This document shows, one piece after another, positions 16,472-25,023 of a stretch of DNA of 33,157 nt; the stretch's first letter is position 1; each line of letters opens with the position of its first letter. The translations under genes and the position numbers were made by a program. The notes under the pieces are model-generated. The model worked only from the letters and a program-made list of their open reading frames with translations, had not been told where the DNA came from and did not search any database. The stretch is taken from positions 22,700-55,856 of the forward strand of contig QBMO01000003.1 in the NCBI GenBank assembly GCA_003242075.1, in the 5' to 3' direction. The stretch is from Alphaproteobacteria bacterium (GTDB taxonomy: Bacteria; Pseudomonadota; Alphaproteobacteria; Caulobacterales; Aquidulcibacteraceae).

Positions 16472-16714
16472 ATGTTGATTGCCGCGCAAATTCGAGCTGC
16501 CCGCGCCCTACTAGATTGGAGTCAGCGCCAGCTCGCCGAAAAATCGAAGCTGTCTGTGCCGACCATCAAACGGATGGAAGGGGCCATGGGGCCGGAGCGC
16601 AGCACGGACGCGAATGTCGAAGCGGTGCGACGCGCGCTCGAAGGGGCCGGAATTGTATTCCTGGACGCGAAGCAGAACAAAGATGGCGGCGCTGGCGTGC
16701 GCCTGAAAAAGTGA
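16472..16714 (+). CDS. XRE-family HTH regulator (80 aa)
   Basis: The product is a single XRE helix-turn-helix domain: LIAAQIRAARALLDWSQRQL, AEKSKLSVPTIKRMEG, then NVEAVRRALEGAGIVFLD, ending with a basic tail. This short form is common in alphaproteobacterial elements. ATG 16472 aligns with the domain start; the longer open frame from 16397 would translate through the operators. It faces the leftward four-gene operon, so autoregulation and control of that operon are likely. A 7-bp GCGGACG/CGTCCGC hairpin at 16757-16779 may end its transcript. Confidence 0.85.
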   Translation: MLIAAQIRAARALLDWSQRQLAEKSKLSVPTIKRMEGAMGPERSTDANVEAVRRALEGAGIVFLDAKQNKDGGAGVRLKK

Positions 16715-16987
16715 TGCCGGCTATGCGGCAATTTCGGAAATCAGCGACCGTGGTCAGCGGACGTCGTTAGAGCGTCCGCCTGAGAACGGTGACGTCGAGG
16801 GTGGTTGTACAAAGAAGCTGGCTGGCCACCTTTTTGAAGGCGCGAGCTTGCTATCTTGGGCACCCATATAAATCCCTGAATTATAATGAAATGTCGGCAA
16901 GCGGCGCTTGTATCAAGCCCGACCTACGCTCAAGGCACCGAGCTTGGGGAGTCGACGCGCCCTTCGCACTCGGCACAATGCGAATCT

Positions 16988-19900
16988 ATGACCGCAGCAC
17001 CCAAGTCTAGTCTGATACCAGAGCCGCTACTTGCGGCGATCCGCGAGCAGCGCGCCGTACTTTTTCTCGGTGCCGGTTCGTCTCGCGATGCTCGCTCGAC
17101 CGATGGAAGAAAGTGCCCGACGAGCGACGAGCTGCGCGCTTCCCTAGGTGGGAAATTTCTCGGCAATGAGATGAGCGGCTATGACCTGATGTCAGTCGCG
17201 GAAATGGCGATGCAGACAAGCGGCAACTCCGCAGTCTTCGAACACATCAGAACACTGATGAAGGACATCGAGCCGACTGCGGCGCACTTGCTGATCCCTC
17301 GCTTCCGGTGGCGGATGATCGCTGGAACCAATTACGACCTGCTCGTCGAGAGCGCGTACTCGAAGACACTCGACCGTCTGCAGTCCGTTGTGCCGTTCGT
17401 GAAGGACTCCGAGCCCGTCGAGGAACGCCTGCAGGCTGCCGCCAATCCGGTCCAGTACATCAAGCTGCATGGAAGCATCGACGACATCCACGACGAGAAG
17501 ACTCCGCCGATACTTTCTCATGAGCACTACGACCGGTACTCAGTGAACCGCACGCGGCTGTTCAATCGAGTGCGGGACGCTGCGCACGAGCTACCGATTA
17601 TCTTCTGCGGTTATAGCCTCTCAGACCCCCATATCCGCTCTCTGATCTACAAGCTCGGGCCGGGACAGCGCCCGACTTTTTATCTCGTCGCGCCGAAGGC
17701 AACCGACGTCGAGAATCAGTTCTGGGCGACGAAGAACGTCACGGTGGTGCCGCTCACTTTCGGGAAGTTCATGGAAGCGCTGGACAGCGCGATTCCACCT
17801 CTCATGCGCGCACCGGCGGTCCGGTCGGAGACGGTCGAGCGCCCGATACGAAAACATTTCCGCACGGACGCGCAGGAGTCGGACCGTCTCAACCATGCGC
17901 TGTCGAATGACGTCACACTGGTGCGTGTCGACCTGCCGACGGCGGACCAAAACCCGCGCCAGTTTTATCACGGCTTCGATACTGGCTGGGGCTGCATCCA
18001 GCAGCGCCTCGACGTTAGCCGCAAGGTGACGGAGCAGCTGCTGTACGACGCGGTGCTAGAAGAGAAGTCGGATGCCGACCCGAGACTCTTCGTGCTCAAA
18101 GGCCCAGGCGGCAGCGGCAAGACCGTCGCGCTCAAGCGCGCCGCGTGGGAGGCGGCAAATTCGCTCGATCAGCTTGTGCTCTGGAAGCGGGAAGGGGGTG
18201 CGCTCGACACGCAGGCGCTACACGAACTCTCCGAACTCACCGGCAAGCGCATCTACCTGTTCGTGGATCGTATCGCGCTCCACGCCAAAGCCGCGAGCGA
18301 CGTGCTGCTTGCCGCCAAGGCAAAGAAGTTGCCCATCACCGTAATCGGGGCGGAGCGCGCGACGGAGTGGAACCAGTACTGCGACGTGCTCGACGTTCGC
18401 CATTCTCCGATCGAATTGCCTTTGGGCCGATTATCGCGTGCTGAGGTAGAGCAGCTGCTCGACCTGCTCGCTCGTCACAGCTCACTGGGCTTGCTGGAGG
18501 ATATGTCGCGGGACCAGCAGCTGCGCAGCTTTCTTGACCACGCAGATCGGCAGCTCCTGGTCGCACTGCATCACGCTACTCAGGGTAAGCCGTTCGAGGA
18601 GATCGTCGCCGAGGAGTATCACGGCGTCGCACCAGAGGAAGCGCAGCGCCTCTACCTCGACATCTGCACGCTCAACCAATACGCGGTGCCCGTTCGCGCG
18701 GGCACGATCTCGCGCATCTCGGGCATCACTTACGCGAGCTACGAGTCCAGCTTCTTCACGCCGCTAGAAAACCTCATTCTCAGCGTGCAGGACCCCTATA
18801 CTGGCGATTGGCAATACAAAGCGCGCCACTCATACGTCGCGCGTTTCGTGTTTCAGGCCGCGTGCCCGACGGATGACGAAAAGGCGCAGCAGCTGATGAG
18901 GTTGATCGACGGCTTGGACGTCGGCTACTCGACGGACCTCGCCGCGATGTCGAAGATGCTGCGGGGCCGCCGGTTGGCGGAGAGCGTGTCGCGCGCCGAG
19001 ACCGGCCGGGATGTCTACCGTGCTGCTGCTGCGGCCGCGCCGAGCGAAGCCTTCATCCATCAGCAGTGGGCAATATTCGAGTCGATGCATACCGGCGGGT
19101 CGCTGCAAGTCGCCGAGCGCGAAGCGCAAATCGCGCGCGACATGGACCCACGCTCCAATACGATAATTCACACGCAGGCGGAGGTGGCGCGGAAGATCGC
19201 GCTGCGGTCTGACTCGCAGGTCGTGAAGGACCAGTACCGGAGGCAGGCGCGAGAGCGACTGTCGGAGATTAAGCCTGCGTCGAGCCGCTTCGCGCTTTCG
19301 AGCCGATGCAAGCTCATCGTGGATGAGGTCGCGGAGCTGGCGCGAACGGTTGACGAGAATTCCCGCCCGCAAGACGTGGCTCTGTTCAGCGACAAGGTGC
19401 GGGACGCGGAGAACCTTCTCCTGCGCGCCATCCAGGACAATCCTGACGATGCCGACTTCCTAGAGGTAGAGGCGCGCTTCCGAGAGGCGCTGTCCGAGGA
19501 TGATAAGGCGGTTCGCGCGCTCGAAAAGGCTTGGCTTGCCGGGCCGCGCGGCTCAGGTGTCGCGATCCGCTTAGCGCGTATCTACGCCAGCGCCGGTCAC
19601 CTAGACCGCGCGGTCGACATCCTGTCGAAGGCTTTGGAGAAGAACCCCGACGACAAACCCGCGCATGTTGAGATAGCAATCGCGATGCTCGCAGAAGCGA
19701 CGCCGAACATGAAGCAGATCGGCTCTCACCTGGCGAAGAGCTATGGCCACGGCGACAACAACTTCGAGGCGCGGCACCTGCATGCCCAGTGGATGTTCGC
19801 AAGGGGCAGTGCAAACGACGCCGCAGCGCTATTTGCCGAGGTGGATCGAACCGCGTCGCGCGACTATCGGACCGCTACGCCGAAGAAGCTCTCGCCCGTC

Positions 19901-20107
19901 GCGGTGCTATTGGGCGAGTACCACGGACGCGTCGTAAAGAAGACGGCCACCTACGCCTTCATCCGTTCGTCCGCTTACGTGGCGGATATCTATGCGCCAG
20001 AGTTCGGGACGCCTGACTGGGACGGGTTCGAGGTTGGCAGCGATATCGCCTTCAACGTCTCTTTCAACCGCACCGGACCGGTCGCGATGTCGGTACGCAC
20101 ACGCTAA
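16988..20107 (+). CDS. SIR2-STAND-TPR defence protein (Avs5-like) with CSD-like C-terminus
   Basis: This 1039-residue protein has four parts. A SIR2-like NADase domain covers about 10-275, with FLGAGSS at residue 26 onward, AGTNYDLL, KLHGS with His161, and FCGYSLSDP. A STAND-type P-loop ATPase follows, with GPGGSGKT at 372-379 and YLFVDRI as Walker B-like. A TPR-rich helical region spans about 660-950. The last 60 residues (from about 980) read like a cold-shock OB fold: GRVVKK, YAFIRS, VADIYAP, FEVGSDIAFNV and GPVAMSV. SIR2-STAND proteins abort infection by degrading NAD+ after sensing a phage product. ATG 16988 is preferred, since the earlier frame start at 16886 overlaps a TATAAT (16882-16887). 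Confidence 0.85.
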   Translation: MTAAPKSSLIPEPLLAAIREQRAVLFLGAGSSRDARSTDGRKCPTSDELRASLGGKFLGNEMSGYDLMSVAEMAMQTSGNSAVFEHIRTLMKDIEPTAAHLLIPRFRWRMIAGTNYDLLVESAYSKTLDRLQSVVPFVKDSEPVEERLQAAANPVQYIKLHGSIDDIHDEKTPPILSHEHYDRYSVNRTRLFNRVRDAAHELPIIFCGYSLSDPHIRSLIYKLGPGQRPTFYLVAPKATDVENQFWATKNVTVVPLTFGKFMEALDSAIPPLMRAPAVRSETVERPIRKHFRTDAQESDRLNHALSNDVTLVRVDLPTADQNPRQFYHGFDTGWGCIQQRLDVSRKVTEQLLYDAVLEEKSDADPRLFVLKGPGGSGKTVALKRAAWEAANSLDQLVLWKREGGALDTQALHELSELTGKRIYLFVDRIALHAKAASDVLLAAKAKKLPITVIGAERATEWNQYCDVLDVRHSPIELPLGRLSRAEVEQLLDLLARHSSLGLLEDMSRDQQLRSFLDHADRQLLVALHHATQGKPFEEIVAEEYHGVAPEEAQRLYLDICTLNQYAVPVRAGTISRISGITYASYESSFFTPLENLILSVQDPYTGDWQYKARHSYVARFVFQAACPTDDEKAQQLMRLIDGLDVGYSTDLAAMSKMLRGRRLAESVSRAETGRDVYRAAAAAAPSEAFIHQQWAIFESMHTGGSLQVAEREAQIARDMDPRSNTIIHTQAEVARKIALRSDSQVVKDQYRRQARERLSEIKPASSRFALSSRCKLIVDEVAELARTVDENSRPQDVALFSDKVRDAENLLLRAIQDNPDDADFLEVEARFREALSEDDKAVRALEKAWLAGPRGSGVAIRLARIYASAGHLDRAVDILSKALEKNPDDKPAHVEIAIAMLAEATPNMKQIGSHLAKSYGHGDNNFEARHLHAQWMFARGSANDAAALFAEVDRTASRDYRTATPKKLSPVAVLLGEYHGRVVKKTATYAFIRSSAYVADIYAPEFGTPDWDGFEVGSDIAFNVSFNRTGPVAMSVRTR

Positions 20108-20133
20108 TGCGAAGCTGCGACCGCGCACGAAGG

Positions 20134-20160
20134 GCGCCGGTGGACGGCAGGGGCCGGCGC
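20134..20160 (+). terminator. Hairpin after SIR2-STAND gene
   Basis: GCGCCGG and CCGGCGC form a perfect 7-bp GC stem around a 13-base loop, 27 bases after the stop. No T-run follows, so termination is uncertain. Confidence 0.3.
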
Positions 20161-20223
20161 ATCGTTGATTCGGCGCGCATTGTCTTCTCCGGTGGACCAC
20201 AGGGGCTAGGCTGAGCATGCGAC

Positions 20224-20237
20224 TCGTGAAATCACGA
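20224..20237. promoter_or_regulatory. Palindrome upstream of retron operon
   Basis: TCGTGA-AA-TCACGA is a perfect 14-bp palindrome 23 bases before the retron effector start. It is a candidate operator, perhaps for the effector's own wHTH domain. Confidence 0.35.
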
Positions 20238-20260
20238 CCACCGCAACGGGATTCGCTAGT

Positions 20261-21493
20261 TTGAAGCTAGACCTCGCTAAGCCCAACGTCATCGCATGGC
20301 TGAGTCAATTCGGCAGCCATGACGAGAGTCTCGCTCGAAATCTACTTGATCACATACGCGTGGTGTCTGCCGACGAATTCCAATCAAAGTTGATTGGGCT
20401 AATCGAAGAGCGGCATGCAGATGGTGCGGCACCTGTTGGACTCTACGCAGAACGTAGCGTGCGTACGTACCGTGATGTCCCTAATCGGCTTTTTCGCGAG
20501 CAAAAGGGCAAGATTCGACGCGCGATTGGCGGTGGACCTCAGCCTGTTCTTCCAATGCATTACGGGAAACACGAAACCGGTAGCGAAGGCCTTATCGCCA
20601 CATTGATCACGAGCCTAACTCGGAAGCACCATGCGCGCTTTCTGGATCATCCAGGGCCGAATGCCATCCGAAAGAAGCGCGTTCGTCGTTTTTTTCTAGT
20701 GGCCGATTTCATAGGCACCGGTCAGCGTGCTACTCGATATCTCGACGCCGCGTGGCGCTCCGCTTCGGTGAGAAGTTGGGTCTCAGGAAAATTTCTGGCG
20801 TTTGAAGTCATCTGCTTTTCCGCAACGCAAGAGGGCATCGCGAGGATAGAGGCGCATCCTTGTCATCCCAAAGTTTATCAAGTGGAGGCGCCACCCACTC
20901 TCGAAGCGTTCACGCCGTTTGAAGGGCGAAGACTTATCCAGCTTTGTAGGGATTATGGTCCGCGCGATTCAGAGACGTCGATCCCACCTCTGGGCTACGG
21001 CGACGTTGGCGCGCTAATAGCTTTTGCGCACGGGATGCCTAACAACGCTCCACGGTTGCTGTTCGTCAAAGGTAAGAAATGGGCGCCGCTTTTTGCCGCC
21101 CGAGTGACTGGCGCCGACGTTGGCCTTAGTGGAAATAGCGAAGAGATCGTTCGCGCTCGTCTTCGCCGTCTTCGTGAAACGAGGCTCGCCCAATTCGAGC
21201 TCCGAAGATATCGTGATCTTGAAAAGTATATCAGCCCCTTGGTGCTGAGCGCTCTCAAACGACGACCCCGAACAGCTGAGGTTGTTTCCTCGCGAACAGG
21301 ACTTTCCGTGAGTGAGGTGTGGGCAGTTCTCGAGCGTGTTCGTGCGGCCGGCTGGATAGATCAGAACAACAGGTTGTTGCCGAAAGCCTGGGCGGAGCTG
21401 CGCTACCTGCGCAAACAGGGAGCTTATAAGCGAGACATTGGATTGCCTGCCAAATCAATTTATGTTCCCAAAGATCTGAGAGCGCCAAAGTGA
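20261..21493 (+). CDS. Retron effector: phosphoribosyltransferase-like plus winged HTH
   Basis: This 410-residue protein has a PRTase-fold core with the PRPP-loop-like motif FFLVADFIGTGQRA (D149 to Q154). The first acidic residue of the usual DD/DE pair is replaced by Ala148, so catalysis is uncertain. The C-terminus (about 335-400) is a winged HTH: AEVVSSRTGLSVSEVWAVLE, RAAGWIDQNNRLLP. PRTase/wHTH proteins are the accessory toxins of one retron class (type III in the Mestre 2020 scheme, from memory). The start is TTG 20261. The gene precedes the ncRNA and RT, and its last 18 bases overlap the ncRNA, including the whole a1 repeat. Confidence 0.8.
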   Translation: MKLDLAKPNVIAWLSQFGSHDESLARNLLDHIRVVSADEFQSKLIGLIEERHADGAAPVGLYAERSVRTYRDVPNRLFREQKGKIRRAIGGGPQPVLPMHYGKHETGSEGLIATLITSLTRKHHARFLDHPGPNAIRKKRVRRFFLVADFIGTGQRATRYLDAAWRSASVRSWVSGKFLAFEVICFSATQEGIARIEAHPCHPKVYQVEAPPTLEAFTPFEGRRLIQLCRDYGPRDSETSIPPLGYGDVGALIAFAHGMPNNAPRLLFVKGKKWAPLFAARVTGADVGLSGNSEEIVRARLRRLRETRLAQFELRRYRDLEKYISPLVLSALKRRPRTAEVVSSRTGLSVSEVWAVLERVRAAGWIDQNNRLLPKAWAELRYLRKQGAYKRDIGLPAKSIYVPKDLRAPK

Positions 21494-21704
21494 GGTGTTT
21501 AGCTCATGCCGCACCTAACGCGTGCGGAGCGGTGCTCGCCTGCGAGGGCGAGTGGCCTCGGGCAGCAGCTTCTGCTTGCCTGCGAACTAGCCAACTTAAG
21601 TGGCAATTCCTCAGCAAGGCACTTTCCGGTGCGAAGTCTTCCGCCGCGCCTTGCTGGGGAGCCGCCTTCGGCGGTCAAAGTAAATGACTCCTTGGCGCTC
21701 TCAG
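21476..21704 (+). ncRNA. Predicted retron msr-msd ncRNA
   Basis: A perfect 13-bp inverted repeat, CTGAGAGCGCCAA (21476-21488, a1) and TTGGCGCTCTCAG (21692-21704, a2), encloses about 200 nt. Just inside a1 is TTTAGC (21498-21503), like the branching-guanosine site of known retrons. The msr-like part has hairpins CCGCAC/GTGCGG (21509-21527) and CTCGCC/GGCGAG (21535-21552), then GGCAGCAG/CTGC-t-TGCC (21561-21580). The msd-like part has a 12-bp stem CCTCAGCAAGGC/GCCTTGCTGGGG with one G-U pair (21609-21659) and a small hairpin at 21661-21675. The region lies directly before the RT gene. a1 lies in the effector coding end and a2 in the RT coding start. Confidence 0.75.
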
Positions 21705-22841
21705 GCCTTCCGCGCGGAGGCGATCGCTGGCGGCGGGTCTGCCGGTGTGATCACCAATGCTGTGGCAACCGCCGCCGCGCTTCACAAGCACACACCTGAT
21801 GCGCCACCGGTATTCACTTTGGGGCACCTCGCGCATTTGACAGATGTGCACTACCGCTTCCTTCGCCAAGTTGTTGAACGACAAGACCCCGAGCGATATC
21901 GACGGTTTCGTATACTCAAGCGCACGAGCGGTGCCGGCGGTGCGCCGCGGTATCGGATAATCTGTGTGCCTGATCCACGCCTGATGCGTGTTCAGCGTTG
22001 GATAAATGCGAATGTTCTGGCGTTAGGGCATGTGCACAAAGCGAGCACGGCGTTCAAAGCGGGCGACAACATCGTCGCAGCCGCGGGTGTCCATTGCGAC
22101 GCAAAGTGGATGATCAAGATTGATATCCTAAACTTCTTTGAAAGCGTGAGTGAGCAAAGCGTCTATCACGTCTTCAGGGGGCTGGGGTATCAGCCGCTGA
22201 TCTCGTTCGAACTAGCGAGACTTTGCACGCGCCGGGGCGAGTCGAGTAATGCACGACGCGGGAAGCGCTGGGCTCACTCCGTGGGTCACGCGAAACGGAT
22301 CACGAACTATCATAGCTCTGTTCTAGGGCATCTGCCGCAAGGGGCACCAACTAGTCCAATGCTCGCGAACCTGGCGATGAAAGGGTTTGATGAAGCAGTC
22401 TCGCGTCTCGCGGATACGTATGATCTATCTTATACCCGGTATGCAGATGATTTGACGTTGTCGTCTCTAGGCCTCTTCGATCGGTCGAGAGCTCAGACAA
22501 TAGTCTCCGAGGTGTACGACCAATTGCGATGCTGGGGTTTTAGACCGAACCTGGCGAAGACACTTATCGTTCCTCCAGGAGCACGGAAGGTCGTGCTCGG
22601 GTTATTAGTCGATCGACAGGTGCCAAGGTTGACGAAGGCCTTCCGAGCGCGCATGCGCCGGCATCTGTATTTCCTGAGTCACCCGCAACACGGGCCAGTG
22701 AAGCATGCAGCTGCCTTGGGCTTCGCTAGCGTTTACGGATTGCGGAATCATGTGAGCGGCCTGATAGCCTACGCTCAACAAGTTGACGCAAATTTTGCTG
22801 CTGATGCTTGGGGTAAGTTTGATGCAATAGTTTGGCCCTGA
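21684..22841 (+). CDS. Retron reverse transcriptase
   Basis: This 385-residue RT has motif A LIKIDILNFF (D147), LPQGAPTSPMLANLAM and the catalytic YTRYADD (residues 250-256, D255/D256). The region AAAGVH before motif A resembles the retron NAxxH element, and VLGLLVDRQVPRLTK stands where retron RTs carry VTG. The N-terminal block (PWRSQAFRAEAI, then FTLGHLAHLTDVHYRFLR) supports ATG 21684, which means the a2 repeat is coding. It should reverse-transcribe the adjacent ncRNA into msDNA and hold the effector inactive until phage attack. It is intact and probably cotranscribed with the effector. Confidence 0.92.
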   Translation: MTPWRSQAFRAEAIAGGGSAGVITNAVATAAALHKHTPDAPPVFTLGHLAHLTDVHYRFLRQVVERQDPERYRRFRILKRTSGAGGAPRYRIICVPDPRLMRVQRWINANVLALGHVHKASTAFKAGDNIVAAAGVHCDAKWMIKIDILNFFESVSEQSVYHVFRGLGYQPLISFELARLCTRRGESSNARRGKRWAHSVGHAKRITNYHSSVLGHLPQGAPTSPMLANLAMKGFDEAVSRLADTYDLSYTRYADDLTLSSLGLFDRSRAQTIVSEVYDQLRCWGFRPNLAKTLIVPPGARKVVLGLLVDRQVPRLTKAFRARMRRHLYFLSHPQHGPVKHAAALGFASVYGLRNHVSGLIAYAQQVDANFAADAWGKFDAIVWP

Positions 22842-23034
22842 CATTGCTCGCGAACGTTGATGAGACCAGCGCGTAGGCTAAGAGTATGCTCGAAAGCTCT
22901 TCGGAGTCTGGACACGCTTATTTGCCACTCGATCGCCCGAAAGACGCGACGCCGGGCCGCAAAAGCGTTCAACGTTCAACAAGCGCACATCGACGATAGC
23001 AACGTGAGGCAACAGCGGGAAACGCCATGCCACG

Positions 23035-25023
23035 CTATCCGCGCCCGCCTATGTCGAGCCCCAGCGCCTTGGTGATCTCTTTCTCGGCGCCACGCCCGTA
23101 CTTGAAGTCGAAACTCATGCCCCTGACTTGGCCCGCGACCATTTGATTGAGCGCACGGTCCATCGCCGGCCGCCACGGCGCCAGCGTTGCGGTGCTATCG
23201 TGTTCGATCAGCGCAAAGCTCTGTTCGGCGAGATGGATGCGGCCCGTGTAGAGCCCATGCACTCGCTCGCCGTCGCGCGCGAAATGCGCCACACACCCGG
23301 TGTCGCGCTCGATGCGGTCGCGAAGAGCGTTCTGCTCAAGTGAGGTCAGGCTGTCGCGCCATCCGGGCATCGTCTGGAAGCCGTCTGGGCTGCGTTCGCC
23401 CAAGCCGAGCTTCTCCAGCGTCGCTTCCCGCTGCTTCCAGGCTTTGCCGATCTCAGCGCCAAAGCCTTCGGCGCGCATCTGGCTTTTGTCCTCGCGTCCG
23501 TCAGCCAAGCGGTCGAGCCAAGTCGGCCCCTGATACTCGGCTTGCCGCTCCAAGGCGTGCGGATCGATCAGCGTCACCCGCGCGCTTTCGCGTCCGCCGC
23601 GTCCTTCGCGCATCGCCACCTGGATAGGGTAGTCGTGGGACAGATAAAACGTGCCGTCGCGTTCGCGGCTAACCACGCCCTCGCGGCGCAACGTCTCCAG
23701 CCGCCGCTCATGCATTTCGATGTAGTTCGCACGATCGGTGGGCCGCGCTTGGCGGTGGAGCGCAGCCGAATAGGTGAGATCGTTTTCCTGCGCGATTTCC
23801 CAGATGGTGCGGTCTGACGCTTTCAAGCCCGGCGTGGCACGTTCGATCTCGACGATGGCGCCGCGCTCCACATCGGCGAGCCCGCGTAGATCTTCGGGAC
23901 TAGCCACGCGTGCGGTCCAGAATCTGCCGTCGATGCCTTCGACGCCGATAAGCTGCGGTCCGCGTGCGTCTTCGCCTAGGTGTTCGAATCCGACCAAGCG
24001 CCCGGTGACACGATGGCTCGAATGCGCCGCTTCAAGTTCACGCGTGCGCTCGGGTTCTAGCCCGCGTTGCTCCTGTGCCAGCAACCGCGCGGTGGCGCGC
24101 TCACGGTCGCGCCGGTCGCCGAGCCGGATGAGTTTCTCCTCAAGCTCGGCATCAAGCTTCCACACCCCCGCGCGGGCCGGTTCAGCCAAGCCTAGCTCCT
24201 CCAGCCGGTTAAGCCGCTGCACCAGCCGTGCTGCGCGCACGCCATCGTCGGGCAGCGCGCTCATAGCGATCTCGTTGCCGCGCGCGCGGGCGACGAGCTC
24301 GCGGTCAAGCTCGGTGAGGCGTTCCTGCTTCACCGCGCGATCCGCGCGGTCGGGTTCTAGGCGCGGTCCAAGCAACTCGGTGGCGAGGCCTTCGGCCCGT
24401 TCGCGGAAACCGTGGGAAACATAAGCGCGCGGGATGACCAGATCGCGCCCATCTGCACGGACGCCCCGCATCAACAGGTGGACGTGCGGGTGCCCAGTGT
24501 CGTGATGCTCGGCCGCGATCCAGTCGATTCGGGTGTCGAGGTCCGATTCCACGGTTCGCATCAGGTCCCGAGTGTAGCTCTTGAGGTCGTCGATGGCCGC
24601 GCCGTGCTCGGGCGAGATGATCACCCGGAAATGGTGCCGGTCGCCTTCGCAGCGTTCGACGAAGGCCGCGCCGTCTGCCCGATCAAGTTCGCGGTCGAAG
24701 ACCTGCACCGGATCGCCCTCGCGGCCGGCGCCGTCGCGTTCGACATAAAGGGTGTGCCGCATCAGCGACCCCGCGCCGCCTGCCGCCTTCGCGTGGACCT
24801 TCGGGTGTATCTTCACCGCCACCCGCTGGCTGCCGGCGGGCCGCTCGTGCTTCAGCTTGACGGCTCCCGCGCCGCGGCTCCGATTGTACCAGGCAGTGCG
24901 TGCGCGCGCGGCCACACGCTTGGAGCTGGCGGCGGAAGGCGGGCGAAATATCGACCGGGTGTCCGGAGTGAGTTTCGCGCGACGCCGGCTGACATCGCCT
25001 TCGAATTTGTCTTCGTCGTCCAT
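23035..25023 (-). CDS. Relaxase, VirD2-like with DUF3363
   Basis: This 662-residue relaxase should nick oriT and pilot the element during conjugative mobilization. The N-terminal half has the MOBP-type motif HHFRVIISPEHG (about 130-141) and the metal-binding HPHVH (178-182). A DUF3363 region follows (GRLVGFEHLGEDARGPQLIG, YIEMHERRLETLRREGVV, then the end ITKALGLDIG). A basic RRR-rich N-terminus is typical. The codon bias is very GC-rich, higher than the retron beside it, which fits a cassette-like assembly. No coupling protein or type IV secretion genes are present, so transfer depends on a helper. The likely oriT is the upstream region 25024-25454. Confidence 0.92.
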   Translation of the reverse strand: MDDEDKFEGDVSRRRAKLTPDTRSIFRPPSAASSKRVAARARTAWYNRSRGAGAVKLKHERPAGSQRVAVKIHPKVHAKAAGGAGSLMRHTLYVERDGAGREGDPVQVFDRELDRADGAAFVERCEGDRHHFRVIISPEHGAAIDDLKSYTRDLMRTVESDLDTRIDWIAAEHHDTGHPHVHLLMRGVRADGRDLVIPRAYVSHGFRERAEGLATELLGPRLEPDRADRAVKQERLTELDRELVARARGNEIAMSALPDDGVRAARLVQRLNRLEELGLAEPARAGVWKLDAELEEKLIRLGDRRDRERATARLLAQEQRGLEPERTRELEAAHSSHRVTGRLVGFEHLGEDARGPQLIGVEGIDGRFWTARVASPEDLRGLADVERGAIVEIERATPGLKASDRTIWEIAQENDLTYSAALHRQARPTDRANYIEMHERRLETLRREGVVSRERDGTFYLSHDYPIQVAMREGRGGRESARVTLIDPHALERQAEYQGPTWLDRLADGREDKSQMRAEGFGAEIGKAWKQREATLEKLGLGERSPDGFQTMPGWRDSLTSLEQNALRDRIERDTGCVAHFARDGERVHGLYTGRIHLAEQSFALIEHDSTATLAPWRPAMDRALNQMVAGQVRGMSFDFKYGRGAEKEITKALGLDIGGRG

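Noticed and set aside
16882-16887. TATAAT as a firm -10 promoter of the SIR2-STAND gene
   Set aside because: No suitable -35 hexamer at 16-18 bp spacing (the nearest, TTGGGC, is 20 bp away), so it is used only as a hint against the earlier start codon.
22842-23034. Short open frames between the RT and relaxase genes
   Set aside because: The frames on both strands overlap each other, lack ribosome-binding sites and show no family resemblance.
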